In this document: positions 1 to 8,645 of the stretch, piece by piece | Numbering within the stretch: the stretch's first letter is position 1 | Layout: the number at the start of each line of letters is the position of its first letter | Assembly: GCA_905479105.1 (NCBI GenBank) | Contig: CAJQLE010000003.1 | Location: forward strand, 248,001 to 312,000 | From: an uncultured Flavobacteriales bacterium | GTDB taxonomy: Bacteria; Bacteroidota; Bacteroidia; Flavobacteriales_G; Salibacteraceae | Direction of reading: 5' to 3' | Length of the DNA stretch: 64,000 nucleotides | Notes under the pieces: model-generated | What the model saw: the letters and a program-made list of their open reading frames with translations, nothing else | The model's database searches: none | Told to the model about the DNA's origin: nothing | Program-made: the position numbers and the translations under genes

Positions 1-1206
1 TCAGGCGTTACGCGCGATAGGCATTACGGAAAATCAGATTGGGGAGGGCGTGAGTTCTCTTTGATTGATACCGGAGGTTTCGTTAAAGAAACAGATGATG
101 TGTTTGAAAAGGAAATCGCCAAGCAAGTCAAGATCGCTATGGAAGAGGCGACTTTAATCTTGTTTGTTTGCGATTCAAAACACGGAGTCAATGATCTCGA
201 TAGAGATGTGGCTAGATTGCTTCGTCAAAGCAATAAGCCAGTAATGATGGTCGCTAATAAGGTTGATAATCCGATAAATCATGCCGATAGTTTCGAATTT
301 TATGAGTTAGGGTTTGACAAGATCTATCCAGTTTCTGCCGTTAATGGTGCAGGAACAGGCGACCTCTTAGATGACTTGATAGGATTGCTCCCTGAGGAGG
401 AACCTGAAGATGAAAATGAACTACCAAGAATTTCAGTTGTCGGTCGTCCAAACGCGGGTAAGTCAAGTTTCGTAAATGCCCTTTTGGGTATCGATCGAAA
501 TATTGTTACAGATATTGCAGGTACCACACGAGATACTATTGATACACACTATAATGCTTTTGGATTTGAGTTCACCCTGGTCGATACGGCAGGTATTCGT
601 AAGAAAGCCAAAGTGCATGAAGATTTGGAGTTTTACTCAGTTATGCGCGCCATTAAGGCCATTGAGAGTTCGGATGTCTGCATATTAATGATCGATGCAA
701 AAGAGGGTGTAGGTCAACAAGACTTGAATATTTTTGGATTGATCGATAAGAACCGAAAAGGGGTTGTGATATTGGTGAATAAGTGGGATTTGGTTGAAAA
801 AGAAACCAATACTTCTAAAACTTTTGAAGATGAACTCCGAAAGAAATTGGCTCCTTTTGAAGACATTCCAATCATCTTTACTTCTGTGCTTCAAAAGCAA
901 CGAATCCACAAAGCATTGCAAGAAGCCCTTGACGTATATAAGAGAAGAACACAGCGTATAAAGACCAATGCATTGAACGAGGTAATGCTGCCAATCATTG
1001 AGCAAACACCTCCTCCCGCAACAAAAGGAAAGTATATCAAGATCAAGTATGTGCAGCAACTGCCTACACATGCTCCTACGTTTGCTTTTTACTGCAATTT
1101 GCCTCAATACATTAAAGAACCATACAGGCGCTTCGTTGAGAATCAAATGCGAAAGCACTTTAACTTTAGCGGTGTTCCAATTCAGATTTTCTTTAGACAG
1201 AAATAG
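1..1206 (+). CDS. der: Ribosome-assembly GTPase Der (EngA), 5' end cut by window
   Basis: Der is a double-GTPase factor needed for maturation of the 50S ribosomal subunit. Reading from base 1 in frame gives SGVTRDRHYG, the switch region of the first G domain, then LIDTGG (G3) and NKVD (G4). The second G domain has GRPNAGKSS near codon 147, DTAGIR near 195 and NKWD near 260, and the last 80 or so codons match the KH-like C-terminal domain. 401 codons are present; a full protein is usually about 435 residues, so roughly the first 30 residues, including the first P-loop, lie outside the window. A TTG at 61 is in frame but cannot be the real start, since the homology continues upstream of it. Identity is secure. 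Confidence 0.97.
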   Translation, partial: SGVTRDRHYGKSDWGGREFSLIDTGGFVKETDDVFEKEIAKQVKIAMEEATLILFVCDSKHGVNDLDRDVARLLRQSNKPVMMVANKVDNPINHADSFEFYELGFDKIYPVSAVNGAGTGDLLDDLIGLLPEEEPEDENELPRISVVGRPNAGKSSFVNALLGIDRNIVTDIAGTTRDTIDTHYNAFGFEFTLVDTAGIRKKAKVHEDLEFYSVMRAIKAIESSDVCILMIDAKEGVGQQDLNIFGLIDKNRKGVVILVNKWDLVEKETNTSKTFEDELRKKLAPFEDIPIIFTSVLQKQRIHKALQEALDVYKRRTQRIKTNALNEVMLPIIEQTPPPATKGKYIKIKYVQQLPTHAPTFAFYCNLPQYIKEPYRRFVENQMRKHFNFSGVPIQIFFRQK

Positions 1207-1232
1207 GATTATAAGGATTGCTAACATTCATG

Positions 1233-1265
1233 TTGTGAAGGCAAAGCTTGTCTGCATTACTTTTG
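1233..1265 (+). promoter_or_regulatory. Candidate Bacteroidota promoter for the metal-group genes
   Basis: TTG at 1233-1235 is followed after 22 bases by TACTTTTG at 1258-1265, fitting the Bacteroidota consensus TTG-N17-23-TAnnTTTG. The -7 element ends four bases before the GTG start at 1270, so a transcript beginning at the usual distance would have almost no leader. Inferred from motif only. Confidence 0.45.
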
Positions 1266-1269
1266 TCTT

Positions 1270-1656
1270 GTGAAATTATCAGGGGTCATTCTAGCATTGT
1301 TTTACTTCATCAGCTCCATAGGCTATGGATTGGAAGTGCACTATTGCTTAGGAGAAATTTCTGATGTGAATTACGCCTTGTTTGATACGCATTGTGCTTG
1401 TGACGACTTGGTGAAAAAGCCAATCAAAGGATGCTGTGAAGAAAAATCGTTCTTCGTTCAGCTAGAAGAAGAGCATAGCACCCCAGCATTGATTGATGTG
1501 TCCAACACGGTTCTTCCACTAATTGCTTTATTCGACTGGGGTCCATTCAATATTGAACAAGATGTCAGCGTAAAAACATATACATTCTTAGATCGCGGAC
1601 CACCCAAGTCTGTAGATCGGGTAATCGAATATCACTCGCTAATAATTTACGGTTGA
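1270..1656 (+). CDS. HYC_CC_PP family small secreted protein
   Basis: This 128-residue protein starts at GTG with a hydrophobic signal-like segment (residues 3-19), followed by HYCLGE, a CAC pair, a CC pair (GCCEEKS) and a late PP (RGPPKS). That order of His-Tyr-Cys, Cys-Cys and Pro-Pro is the hallmark of the Bacteroidota HYC_CC_PP family, whose function is not established. Cysteine and histidine clustering, and the following heavy-metal-associated protein and TonB receptor in the same direction, suggest metal binding in the periplasm, but that is inference from context. No ATG start is available upstream; the GTG gives a sensible signal peptide. Confidence 0.75.
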   Translation: MKLSGVILALFYFISSIGYGLEVHYCLGEISDVNYALFDTHCACDDLVKKPIKGCCEEKSFFVQLEEEHSTPALIDVSNTVLPLIALFDWGPFNIEQDVSVKTYTFLDRGPPKSVDRVIEYHSLIIYG

Positions 1657-1714
1657 GCGGTTTAACTTTCTTCAAAGGATTAAGCTTAAACACGTTTTAC
1701 ATAAATTATTAGTC

Positions 1715-2059
1715 ATGAAAAATTTAAAATATTTCCCCATTTTCTTTCTGTCATTATTCTCTCTTTCAGCAATTGCACAATCAACGGTGAAAGAAGATAC
1801 GCTCATCGTTAAAGGTATTTGCGGTATGTGCAAAGAGCGCATCGAAGAGGCCGCCTTTGGAAAGGGCGTAAAATTCGTGAGTTGGAATAAAGTGACAGAT
1901 GAATTGTCTGTTGCCTACAGATCCGACAAAACTTCTATTACAGAAATAGAAGATCGTATTCTGAATGCTGGACACAGCACTGCTGATCAAAAAGCACCAG
2001 AAGAAGCATATGCGAAGCTTCCTGATTGTTGCCGATACGAAGAGCTAGGTAAGCACTAG
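1715..2059 (+). CDS. Periplasmic heavy-metal-associated (HMA) domain protein
   Basis: A 114-residue protein with a Sec signal peptide (residues 1 to about 21, ending AIAQ) and one HMA/CopZ-like fold. The metal-binding loop is GICGMCKERIEEAAF, so the CxxC pair is Cys-Gly-Met-Cys; it is followed by the usual second alpha helix ending in AGHST. A second cysteine pair (DCC) sits near the C-terminus. Such proteins bind soft metal ions, typically Cu(I), and pass them to partners. It lies 59 bases after the HYC_CC_PP gene and only three bases before the TonB receptor gene, so the three are likely one transcript. The metal is not determined by sequence. Confidence 0.85.
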   Translation: MKNLKYFPIFFLSLFSLSAIAQSTVKEDTLIVKGICGMCKERIEEAAFGKGVKFVSWNKVTDELSVAYRSDKTSITEIEDRILNAGHSTADQKAPEEAYAKLPDCCRYEELGKH

Positions 2060-2062
2060 GTC

Positions 2063-4279
2063 ATGAAAAATCTCATAGTCTTCCTAGGTCTATTGATCTT
2101 AGGAAACAGCTTGCTTTCTCAAGAAAGCATCAGCGGAATGGTAATTCAAGAAAGTAAAGAGGCCAAGTTTACTCCTGTTGTTTTTGCGAATGTGTATTGG
2201 CTTGGAACCCAAAAGGGAACATCAACTGATACTTCTGGATACTTCGAAATTCCAGCTATAAAGTCGACCAACAAATTGGTGTTTAGCTATGTAGGATACA
2301 AGAGCGATACCGTAGTTGTTGATCAACCAGATAAGCTGACCATCGTACTTAAGCAAGAACAGCAGCTCGATGGAGTAGAGGTGATTTATCGTCAAAAGTC
2401 AACGGAGATTTCATACATGAATGCGATCAAGACCGAAAATATTGGTCAAGATGAACTGTACAAAGCAGCCTGTTGTAACCTTTCTGAAAGTTTTGAAACC
2501 AACCCATCCGTTGATGTTGCTTATACTGATGCGGTTACAGGAACAAAGCAAATTCAAATGCTCGGGCTGGATGGAAAGTATACCCAAATTACCAGAGAGG
2601 CGATTCCTGACGTTAGAGGTTTGTCAACGGTTCAGGGATTGACGTATATACCTGGGGTTTGGATTGAAGGAATCCAATTGAATAAGGGTGCCGGCTCAGT
2701 AGCGTCAGGATTTGAAAGTGTCACTGGCCAGATCAATGTAGAGTTACATAAGCCAGAATCAATGGATCGATGGTTTGTCAATGGCTACGCCAACCAAGGT
2801 GGTCGAACTGAGTTGAATGTGAATGTCTCTCAGAAGATCAATGACAAAGTTTCCACCGGATTGCTGTTACATGCTAACGTACGGCCGTTTGAAGTGAACG
2901 GAAATGGAGATTCATTTTTAGATTTTCCAGTAGGGCAAACGTTTAACTTGCTTAATAGATGGAAGTTCACCAATCTTAAAGGATGGGAAGGTCAGGTAGG
3001 CGCTCAAGCCATCAACGAAGAGCGCACCGGAGGTCAATCAGACAATGAATTGACTAATCCTTATAAGCTAGGATGGAATACAGAACAATACAGTGCTTGG
3101 GGAAAAATGGGTTATGTTTTTCCAAATGCTAAGTATCGCAGTGTTGGTTTCCAAGCAAAGGCATTGTATCACAACAATGAGAATTACTTTGGAAATACAA
3201 TTTATAATGCTGCCCAGCAATCGTTGTATGCTAAAGCGATTTATCAATCCATCATAGGAACATCTACGCATAAATATAGAGCGGGCATTAGCTTTCAATA
3301 TGATAAGTATGATGAGCTCTTAGATACAAATGCATTCAACCGAGAGGAAATAGTCCCAGGCGCTTTCTTTGAATACACATTAACTTATTTCGAGAAATTT
3401 TCAGCCGTGGCGGGTTTACGAGCTGATTACCATAATTATTATGGGTTTTTTGTAACACCAAGACTTCACTTGCGCTATGAAATTCGAGAAGGTTCAGTAT
3501 TACGTGCCTCTGGCGGAAGAGGACAGCGTAAAGCCAACGTGATTGCTGAAAATATTTCATTATTGGCGACATCGCGTACGTGGAATATTGCCAGAAATTC
3601 GAGTATCCAAGGCTTTGGATTACAGCCAGAGATAGCATGGAATTTTGGTCTGAATTTCACCCAAGACTTTAGGATAAACTATAAGCCAGCTACTTTGAGT
3701 ATTGATGCCTATCAAACAGAGTTTGAAAATCAAACAGTGATTGATATGGAAGACCCGAGGCAAGTGCGAGTTTACAACCTTGTTGGTCGGAGTTATGCTA
3801 CAAGCACTCAAGCCCAGTTTGATTATGAAATAGTGAGAAGATTTGACGTGCGCTTGGCTTACAGATGGTATGATGTGATGACAGAGTATAGCGGAACATT
3901 ATTGACAAAACCATTTGTTTCTCGGCACAGAGCATTCATCAACTTAGCCTATGAAACCAAGAACGATTGGAAGTTTGATTATACGCTGCAGTGGCAAGGT
4001 GCAAAACGAATTCCTAGCACAAAGTCCAATCCAGTTGAGTATCAATTGGCATCAGAATCACCTGCACTATGGTTAATGAATGCTCAAGTTTCAAAAGGAT
4101 TTAAAGATCGTTTTGACGTTTATGTCGGCATGGAAAATATAGGAAACGTTAGGCAAGCCAATCCAATTCTCTCAGATCAAAACCCCTTTGGGACTTATTT
4201 TGATGGTTCATTAATTTGGGGGCCAGTTTTTGGCCGGATGACTTATGTGGGTTTCAGGTTGAAGTCAAAGAAGGTTTAA
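2063..4279 (+). CDS. TonB-dependent receptor with carboxypeptidase-like N-terminal domain
   Basis: 738 residues: signal peptide (1-19), a carboxypeptidase-regulatory-like beta domain (about 22-95, with the GTSTDTSGYFEIPAI type repeat), a plug domain (about 110-230, with the conserved run GAGSVASGFESVTGQINVEL) and an outer-membrane beta barrel to the end. A Cys-Cys pair (KAACCNLSESF) opens the plug, a feature of a Bacteroidota receptor subgroup. Such receptors import scarce ligands using energy from ExbB/ExbD/TonB; those genes are present at 27.0-28.9 kb. Coupling to the upstream HMA and HYC_CC_PP genes points to a metal or metal chelate as ligand (inference). Its stop codon overlaps the end of the convergent lipid kinase gene. 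Confidence 0.88.
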   Translation: MKNLIVFLGLLILGNSLLSQESISGMVIQESKEAKFTPVVFANVYWLGTQKGTSTDTSGYFEIPAIKSTNKLVFSYVGYKSDTVVVDQPDKLTIVLKQEQQLDGVEVIYRQKSTEISYMNAIKTENIGQDELYKAACCNLSESFETNPSVDVAYTDAVTGTKQIQMLGLDGKYTQITREAIPDVRGLSTVQGLTYIPGVWIEGIQLNKGAGSVASGFESVTGQINVELHKPESMDRWFVNGYANQGGRTELNVNVSQKINDKVSTGLLLHANVRPFEVNGNGDSFLDFPVGQTFNLLNRWKFTNLKGWEGQVGAQAINEERTGGQSDNELTNPYKLGWNTEQYSAWGKMGYVFPNAKYRSVGFQAKALYHNNENYFGNTIYNAAQQSLYAKAIYQSIIGTSTHKYRAGISFQYDKYDELLDTNAFNREEIVPGAFFEYTLTYFEKFSAVAGLRADYHNYYGFFVTPRLHLRYEIREGSVLRASGGRGQRKANVIAENISLLATSRTWNIARNSSIQGFGLQPEIAWNFGLNFTQDFRINYKPATLSIDAYQTEFENQTVIDMEDPRQVRVYNLVGRSYATSTQAQFDYEIVRRFDVRLAYRWYDVMTEYSGTLLTKPFVSRHRAFINLAYETKNDWKFDYTLQWQGAKRIPSTKSNPVEYQLASESPALWLMNAQVSKGFKDRFDVYVGMENIGNVRQANPILSDQNPFGTYFDGSLIWGPVFGRMTYVGFRLKSKKV

Positions 4280-5154
4280 ACAACCTTCAGCGCTGAAGGC
4301 AATAATTGAACGCATAGGTGCTCACCCTCATTTAGTCGCGCGCAGAATTCACCATCCGTTTCGATAGGTAAAGTTCCTTCAAGCACTTTGATGAAGACTT
4401 CTGTGGTTTTATGGTAAGAAACACGATGGTCTTTGACGTATTCGCAGCGTTTCAACGCAGATTGGTATTTCAAGAAGTCAACAACTCCCACGTTGCCTAT
4501 GATACTTAGCCCAATCATGCCGTCATCTGCGCTAGATTGAGGGTTAAGGCCTAATCCATTGCCTGCATAAGCTCCATTTCCCATGGCCGCTAAGAACGTT
4601 TCAGACTGAATCAGCTCATCGTTAAATTTGATTTCAAGCATCGGGGCATTGTATTTGGCGAGCCAAGCTATTATGGCTGTGTAATAGTTGAAAGCAGCTG
4701 GCATTTTGAATTTTCGTGCATTAACGGTTTTTGCTATTTCAGCACCTATACCGCATGTCAGCATGTTGAGCACATGCGTTTCGAGAGAGTCACATTTCAG
4801 TTTTATAAGGTCCAAGTGACCAAAAGTTGAGCTTTTGCACTGTTGAATCATTTCATCAATCGAGCCTGAGGAGTACACCCTTGCAAAGTCATTTCCAGAC
4901 CCAGCGGGGATAAACCCTAAAGCAGGTCGATTATCAGAAGCAACGTTCATAATACCATTGACAACATGATTGTTTGTACCATCCCCTCCACAGCTAATAA
5001 CTAAGTCATAACCCTCGCATTTAGCGGCAATAGCTTGAGCATGTTCCGCACTTTGCGTTAATTCAAACTCAATGGCCTCTGCATTTTCTTTTGCTAGAAG
5101 TAAGAGCTTGTCCTTGTTTTTTGAACGCCCATGAATTATCACTTTAATCTTCAC
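4276..5154 (-). CDS. YegS/BmrU-type diacylglycerol or lipid kinase
   Basis: 292 residues of the DAGK catalytic family. The nucleotide-binding glycine-rich loop is visible as SCGGDGTNNHVVNGI, and GFIPAGSGNDFAR is the second conserved block. The C-terminal half has the family beta-sandwich with a late TDGE motif. The enzymes phosphorylate diacylglycerol or related lipids (sometimes sphingosine) with ATP at the inner face of the membrane; the exact lipid cannot be read from sequence. The gene is alone, converging on the TonB receptor and divergent from the lipoprotein gene at 5280. Confidence 0.88.
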   Translation of the reverse strand: MKIKVIIHGRSKNKDKLLLLAKENAEAIEFELTQSAEHAQAIAAKCEGYDLVISCGGDGTNNHVVNGIMNVASDNRPALGFIPAGSGNDFARVYSSGSIDEMIQQCKSSTFGHLDLIKLKCDSLETHVLNMLTCGIGAEIAKTVNARKFKMPAAFNYYTAIIAWLAKYNAPMLEIKFNDELIQSETFLAAMGNGAYAGNGLGLNPQSSADDGMIGLSIIGNVGVVDFLKYQSALKRCEYVKDHRVSYHKTTEVFIKVLEGTLPIETDGEFCARLNEGEHLCVQLLPSALKVV

Positions 5155-5279
5155 CGTTCAATCTTAAATAAAAAAAAGCGCTCCACTAGTTCTATTTTGA
5201 TGATTATCGAATTTCATTTGGATGTATAGTTGAATTAGTTCATTTGGAGTAGTATTATTGACATTCAAACGATAGAAAT

Positions 5280-6152
5280 ATGAATAATTTCAGCTTTTTC
5301 TCATTATTAGGGCTCGTCATAATTAGTTTCAGTATTACATCTTGTGGTGGGGAAGATTGCACGCCTCTTCAAAGTGAATTAGATGAGGCAAAGGCTGAAG
5401 TAGCAAATAGAGATTCTTTGCTTGAGGCCATTGGAAGCACGTTTTCGATGATTGATTCGAACATGATAAGCATGGAATCCATCGAAGGTGAATTGATGGA
5501 GCAGATGAAATCACCTGATCGCAATGGAGATGCGATTAAAGAAAATGTGGATAAACTCAAAGGAATTATGGCCATGAATCAATCCTATATTGATCGATTG
5601 GAGGATAATTTAAGTACGAGTAGTTCTACTTCAATGAATTTGTTTTCGATCATCAGCAACATGGAGGATAAAGTCATGCATAATAATTTGCGCCTGGCAC
5701 GATTAAACCATGATTTGGGTTCTTTAGGAGATGACTTCAAAGACATGTTTAATGATTACATGCAGGCGGAGGTAGATAGAATGGTCCTTCAAGAAAACCT
5801 TCAATCTATGGAAGGAAATTTGAGTACAATGGAGGCTCAAATGAATGAGCTTAAGAATAACTTGAATACGGCATATGTTGCTGTGGGTACAAAACGAGAG
5901 TTGATTAAGTCTGGAGTATAAGAAAGAGGAGGTTTTTTAAAATCAGATGGTGTTAATGATGATTTAGACAGACTGGCTTTTACTCCCTATGACATTCGTG
6001 AGCTTTCTGAGATAGAAGTCGGGATTGACACGGTCAAGATTGTTACGGATCACCCATCAGAGAGCTATAAAATCAAAGATGGCAAACTTGTAATTGAGGC
6101 ACCGAAGCTGTTTTGGAGTATCTCGAAATACCTCATTGTGATGACTGATTAA
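5280..6152 (+). pseudogene. Cbp1-like coiled-coil lipoprotein gene interrupted by an in-frame TAA
   Basis: The first part (5280-5921, 213 residues) has a lipoprotein signal with lipobox TSCG, then a long coiled coil with frequent Asn, Glu and Leu, and ends ...GTKRELIKSGV followed by TAA at 5919-5921. Translation in the same frame continues without another stop to TAA at 6150-6152, giving ERGGFLKSDG..., ...IVTDHPSESYKI..., ...LFWSISKYLIVMTD. The combined 290-codon reading matches the usual C-terminus of Bacteroidota Cbp1-like adhesin lipoproteins (GTKxEL...GGF...THPxxSYxI...LVI...FW..SKYLVV). No in-frame ATG restarts the second half. The gene is therefore either inactivated, recently mutated, or affected by a sequencing error. 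The last 20 bases overlap the convergent alkB-like gene. Confidence 0.75.
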
Positions 6153-7176
6153 GTCGCTTTAGTTTTGGGTTTACAATTTTAAACCACAACGGAGGAATTA
6201 GACTTAAAAGCATCATTCCTGGGTAACCAGTTGGCAATTGAGGGCTTTCTTCCAGATGTTGAAGAGTGTGATATTTTTTACTCGCCTTGTAGTGGTGGTC
6301 GCTATGTCTGGTTAATTCAAAAAGAATGATTCTTCCAATCGGAAAATCACTGTTCCAAGAATGCCAGGGTTGAACACGCTCATACATTCCATTTTGATGT
6401 TGTTTTCTGATCAAGCCATAATGCTCAATATAGTTTACGGTTTCAAGCAAGATGATTCCGATGATGGAACTAGTTAGGAAACCAATTAAACCTATCCAAC
6501 CGAATAATAGATATATAGAAAGCAAGAACAGTGATTCAATTGAAATGAGTTGGATCATTTCATTGTAAAAAGTGAATGTTGATCCGTGTTTTTTCTTCTG
6601 CAGACCTTGTTCGATTTTCCAAGCTGAAATGAATGTACCGATGATTGACCTGAACCAGAAAAAATAAACAGGTTCATCCAATCTTGCGGTTGCAGGATCT
6701 TGTGGAGTTGCCACATTCTTATGATGTCCTCTATTGTGCTCGATAATAAAATGCATGTAAAGTGAAGAGAGTAAAAGTGATTTGGCGAGAAATCTGTCAA
6801 AACGAGACTTTCTGTGTCCCAATTCGTGTGCTACATTGATGCCAACGGCACCACTCTGTATTCCCATGCTCAACGTCATGCCAATAATTTCATACGTCTG
6901 CAACTGTACTGTAGTGATGGTATACAAATAGAAGATGAGTAGGACGTACTGAACGGGCACCATAAAGTAAAGCAGCAGATCATAAAATCCCCACGATTTT
7001 GATGGATGTTCATCATCTTTTAGACTGGAATCTGGAGAAAGAATCAGCTCGAAAAGTGGAATAATCACAAATGATTCTATTAGCGTTGCAAAGCTCCACC
7101 ATCCATGAAGCCAGAGGCTTAAAAAGGTAACCAGAGGAATGCTGTAAGCCAGTAGATATTTGTGTTTAGATTGCAC
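6133..7176 (-). CDS. alkB: AlkB-type alkane 1-monooxygenase (integral-membrane di-iron)
   Basis: 347 residues with about six membrane segments and all histidine boxes of the AlkB family in order: HELGHR at 117-122, EHNRGHHKNVATPQDPA from 146, NYIEHYGL at 248-255 and LTRHSDHHY at 288-296. These bind the two irons that hydroxylate the terminal carbon of medium-chain alkanes or related hydrocarbons, using electrons from rubredoxin. The EHYGL and RHSDHHY boxes separate AlkB from ordinary fatty-acid desaturases. No rubredoxin or reductase gene is next to it, so electron supply must come from elsewhere. Substrate range is not predictable from sequence. Confidence 0.9.
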   Translation of the reverse strand: MQSKHKYLLAYSIPLVTFLSLWLHGWWSFATLIESFVIIPLFELILSPDSSLKDDEHPSKSWGFYDLLLYFMVPVQYVLLIFYLYTITTVQLQTYEIIGMTLSMGIQSGAVGINVAHELGHRKSRFDRFLAKSLLLSSLYMHFIIEHNRGHHKNVATPQDPATARLDEPVYFFWFRSIIGTFISAWKIEQGLQKKKHGSTFTFYNEMIQLISIESLFLLSIYLLFGWIGLIGFLTSSIIGIILLETVNYIEHYGLIRKQHQNGMYERVQPWHSWNSDFPIGRIILFELTRHSDHHYKASKKYHTLQHLEESPQLPTGYPGMMLLSLIPPLWFKIVNPKLKRLNQSSQ

Positions 7177-7269
7177 TTAAGATATTGAATGAATATATAA
7201 AGTTAAATAAATGAAACTTATTATGCACGCATAGCGTATTAGATGAAGATGAATTAAAACTACATTATC

Positions 7270-7533
7270 ATGCGTTCACCTGAAGTAAACCAACCAATTG
7301 TTTTTGCAGATCAAAAGCTTAAAAAGATTTTTGTCATGAATAGCGATCGAACAGGCACTGTACTGCCTGAGAATCTTCAACTGACTATTAAACAGGGGAA
7401 TATTTTGGAAGTGCCGTCTAATATGTCCAGCGGAATGACTGTTTTAGACGTTAAAGGAATGAAGGCAGGAGGTTATTTCCTTAATGTGCATAGCGATGTT
7501 TCGGACAAAACAATTAGAATCGTTTTGTTTTAG
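7270..7533 (+). CDS. Small protein of unknown function, sorting-domain-like C-terminus
   Basis: 87 residues, no signal peptide and no cysteine. I do not recognise a family. The C-terminal third (TVLDVKGMKAGGYFLNVHSD, then KTIRIVLF) resembles the last strands of a T9SS type A sorting domain (DISxLxxGxYxLxI...KxxxxF), but with no exported cargo in front. It could be a cytoplasmic protein of similar fold or the remnant of a larger cargo gene. Upstream DNA (7177-7269) is AT-rich with no clear longer reading frame. It ends four bases into the convergent glycosyltransferase gene. Confidence 0.5.
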   Translation: MRSPEVNQPIVFADQKLKKIFVMNSDRTGTVLPENLQLTIKQGNILEVPSNMSSGMTVLDVKGMKAGGYFLNVHSDVSDKTIRIVLF

Positions 7534-8645
7534 ATACTTATTCGCTCGTAGAAGGCTGCATATTCTTTGACGGTCCTATCATTTGACAAATGGGTAGAAA
7601 CGCGCTCCAAAGATCCTTTAGCCAGTTTATTCCTCAACTCAGGGGATTCACTTAAACGAGTAATTGCTTCGTATAACTTTGACGCATTCTTCGGGGGGAC
7701 AATTATACCCGACACATTATTCTCTATCATTCCTCGGTTACCAGAAATATCAGTCATGATCACGGCATTGCCCAAGTACATGGCTTCTATCATTGCTTTT
7801 TGAGTAGCTTCTCCATAAATGGACGCGGATATTGATATATCGCATGCCTTTACAAGGTTTGAGGCGTCTTTTCTAAAACCTGTAAACCTGAACCTATCCT
7901 GAAGTCCTAGATCCGATATACTAGCTATAACTTCATCTGTATTCAGGCCTTCGCCAATCATTAAAAAGTAGATGTTGTAGTCCTTCTGTATTTTAGAAAC
8001 AGCGTCTATCAGGTAGTTAACACCCTTCATTTTAGTTCTAAAATTTGCTACAAATGAGCAAACCACAGCGCCCTCATTAAAATTGAACTCATCCAATTTG
8101 GCGGGCTCTATGTGATCATACCAAGATCGTTTATGACCTTTGTTTATGGTAATAGCTTTGGTTTTTGACACTCCGCTTTTGAGATACATTTCTCTTACGC
8201 TCTCAGCCAAGCATACCATGTAATCAACACGAGGATTTAAAAACGATAAGTAATTCGTAGGGTCATACCATTTAATGTTGCCTGTATAACCACGATAGGT
8301 GACCAACTTTACTTTTTTGTTATTCCACAGTGCCCAAGAAGCATTGGCAATTGCCTTGCTATTAAAGGCGTGAACAACCTGAATGTTTTTTCTTTGTATG
8401 GTTTCTTTAATCAGCTCGATTGCTTTTTTATCGAATTTGTTTTTAGGCAAATAGTCAATTATTTCACATCCTGCTGATGCCAATTTTGCTGGATATTCTC
8501 CCTGCGTAGGTGTGATGACCGTTATGTTAAACTTTAATGCAGCTAATCCAATGAATATTTCTGCTTCAGGTCTTATTGGATTGACTGGGTCATTGTAGTT
8601 GCTTATGACGAGTATATTCGGTTTCACGATTGGATTGTGAATCAT
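7530..8645 (-). CDS. Glycosyltransferase, GT4-like GT-B fold
   Basis: 371 residues from the ATG at 8645. That start overlaps the stop of the upstream VOC gene by one base (TAATG); the open frame runs ten codons further upstream, but the homology begins at NILVISNY. The N-terminal acceptor domain is followed by the C-terminal nucleotide-sugar domain with FLMIGEG, FTGFRKDA and the GT4 signature region (SIYGEATQKAMIEAMYLGNA), including the two glutamates spaced like the EX7E motif. It likely transfers a sugar from a nucleotide donor onto a cell-surface glycan or lipid. The acceptor and sugar are unknown, and no polysaccharide cluster surrounds it. Confidence 0.85.
   Translation of the reverse strand: MIHNPIVKPNILVISNYNDPVNPIRPEAEIFIGLAALKFNITVITPTQGEYPAKLASAGCEIIDYLPKNKFDKKAIELIKETIQRKNIQVVHAFNSKAIANASWALWNNKKVKLVTYRGYTGNIKWYDPTNYLSFLNPRVDYMVCLAESVREMYLKSGVSKTKAITINKGHKRSWYDHIEPAKLDEFNFNEGAVVCSFVANFRTKMKGVNYLIDAVSKIQKDYNIYFLMIGEGLNTDEVIASISDLGLQDRFRFTGFRKDASNLVKACDISISASIYGEATQKAMIEAMYLGNAVIMTDISGNRGMIENNVSGIIVPPKNASKLYEAITRLSESPELRNKLAKGSLERVSTHLSNDRTVKEYAAFYERISI

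Noticed and set aside
685-1227. 180-codon open frame on the minus strand inside der
   Set aside because: Antisense shadow of a well-supported gene; no start context or domain.
5900-5945. Frameshift as the cause of the split Cbp1-like gene
   Set aside because: Codon phase is the same on both sides of the TAA (5280, 5919 and 5922 are all in phase), so it is a nonsense codon, not a shift.
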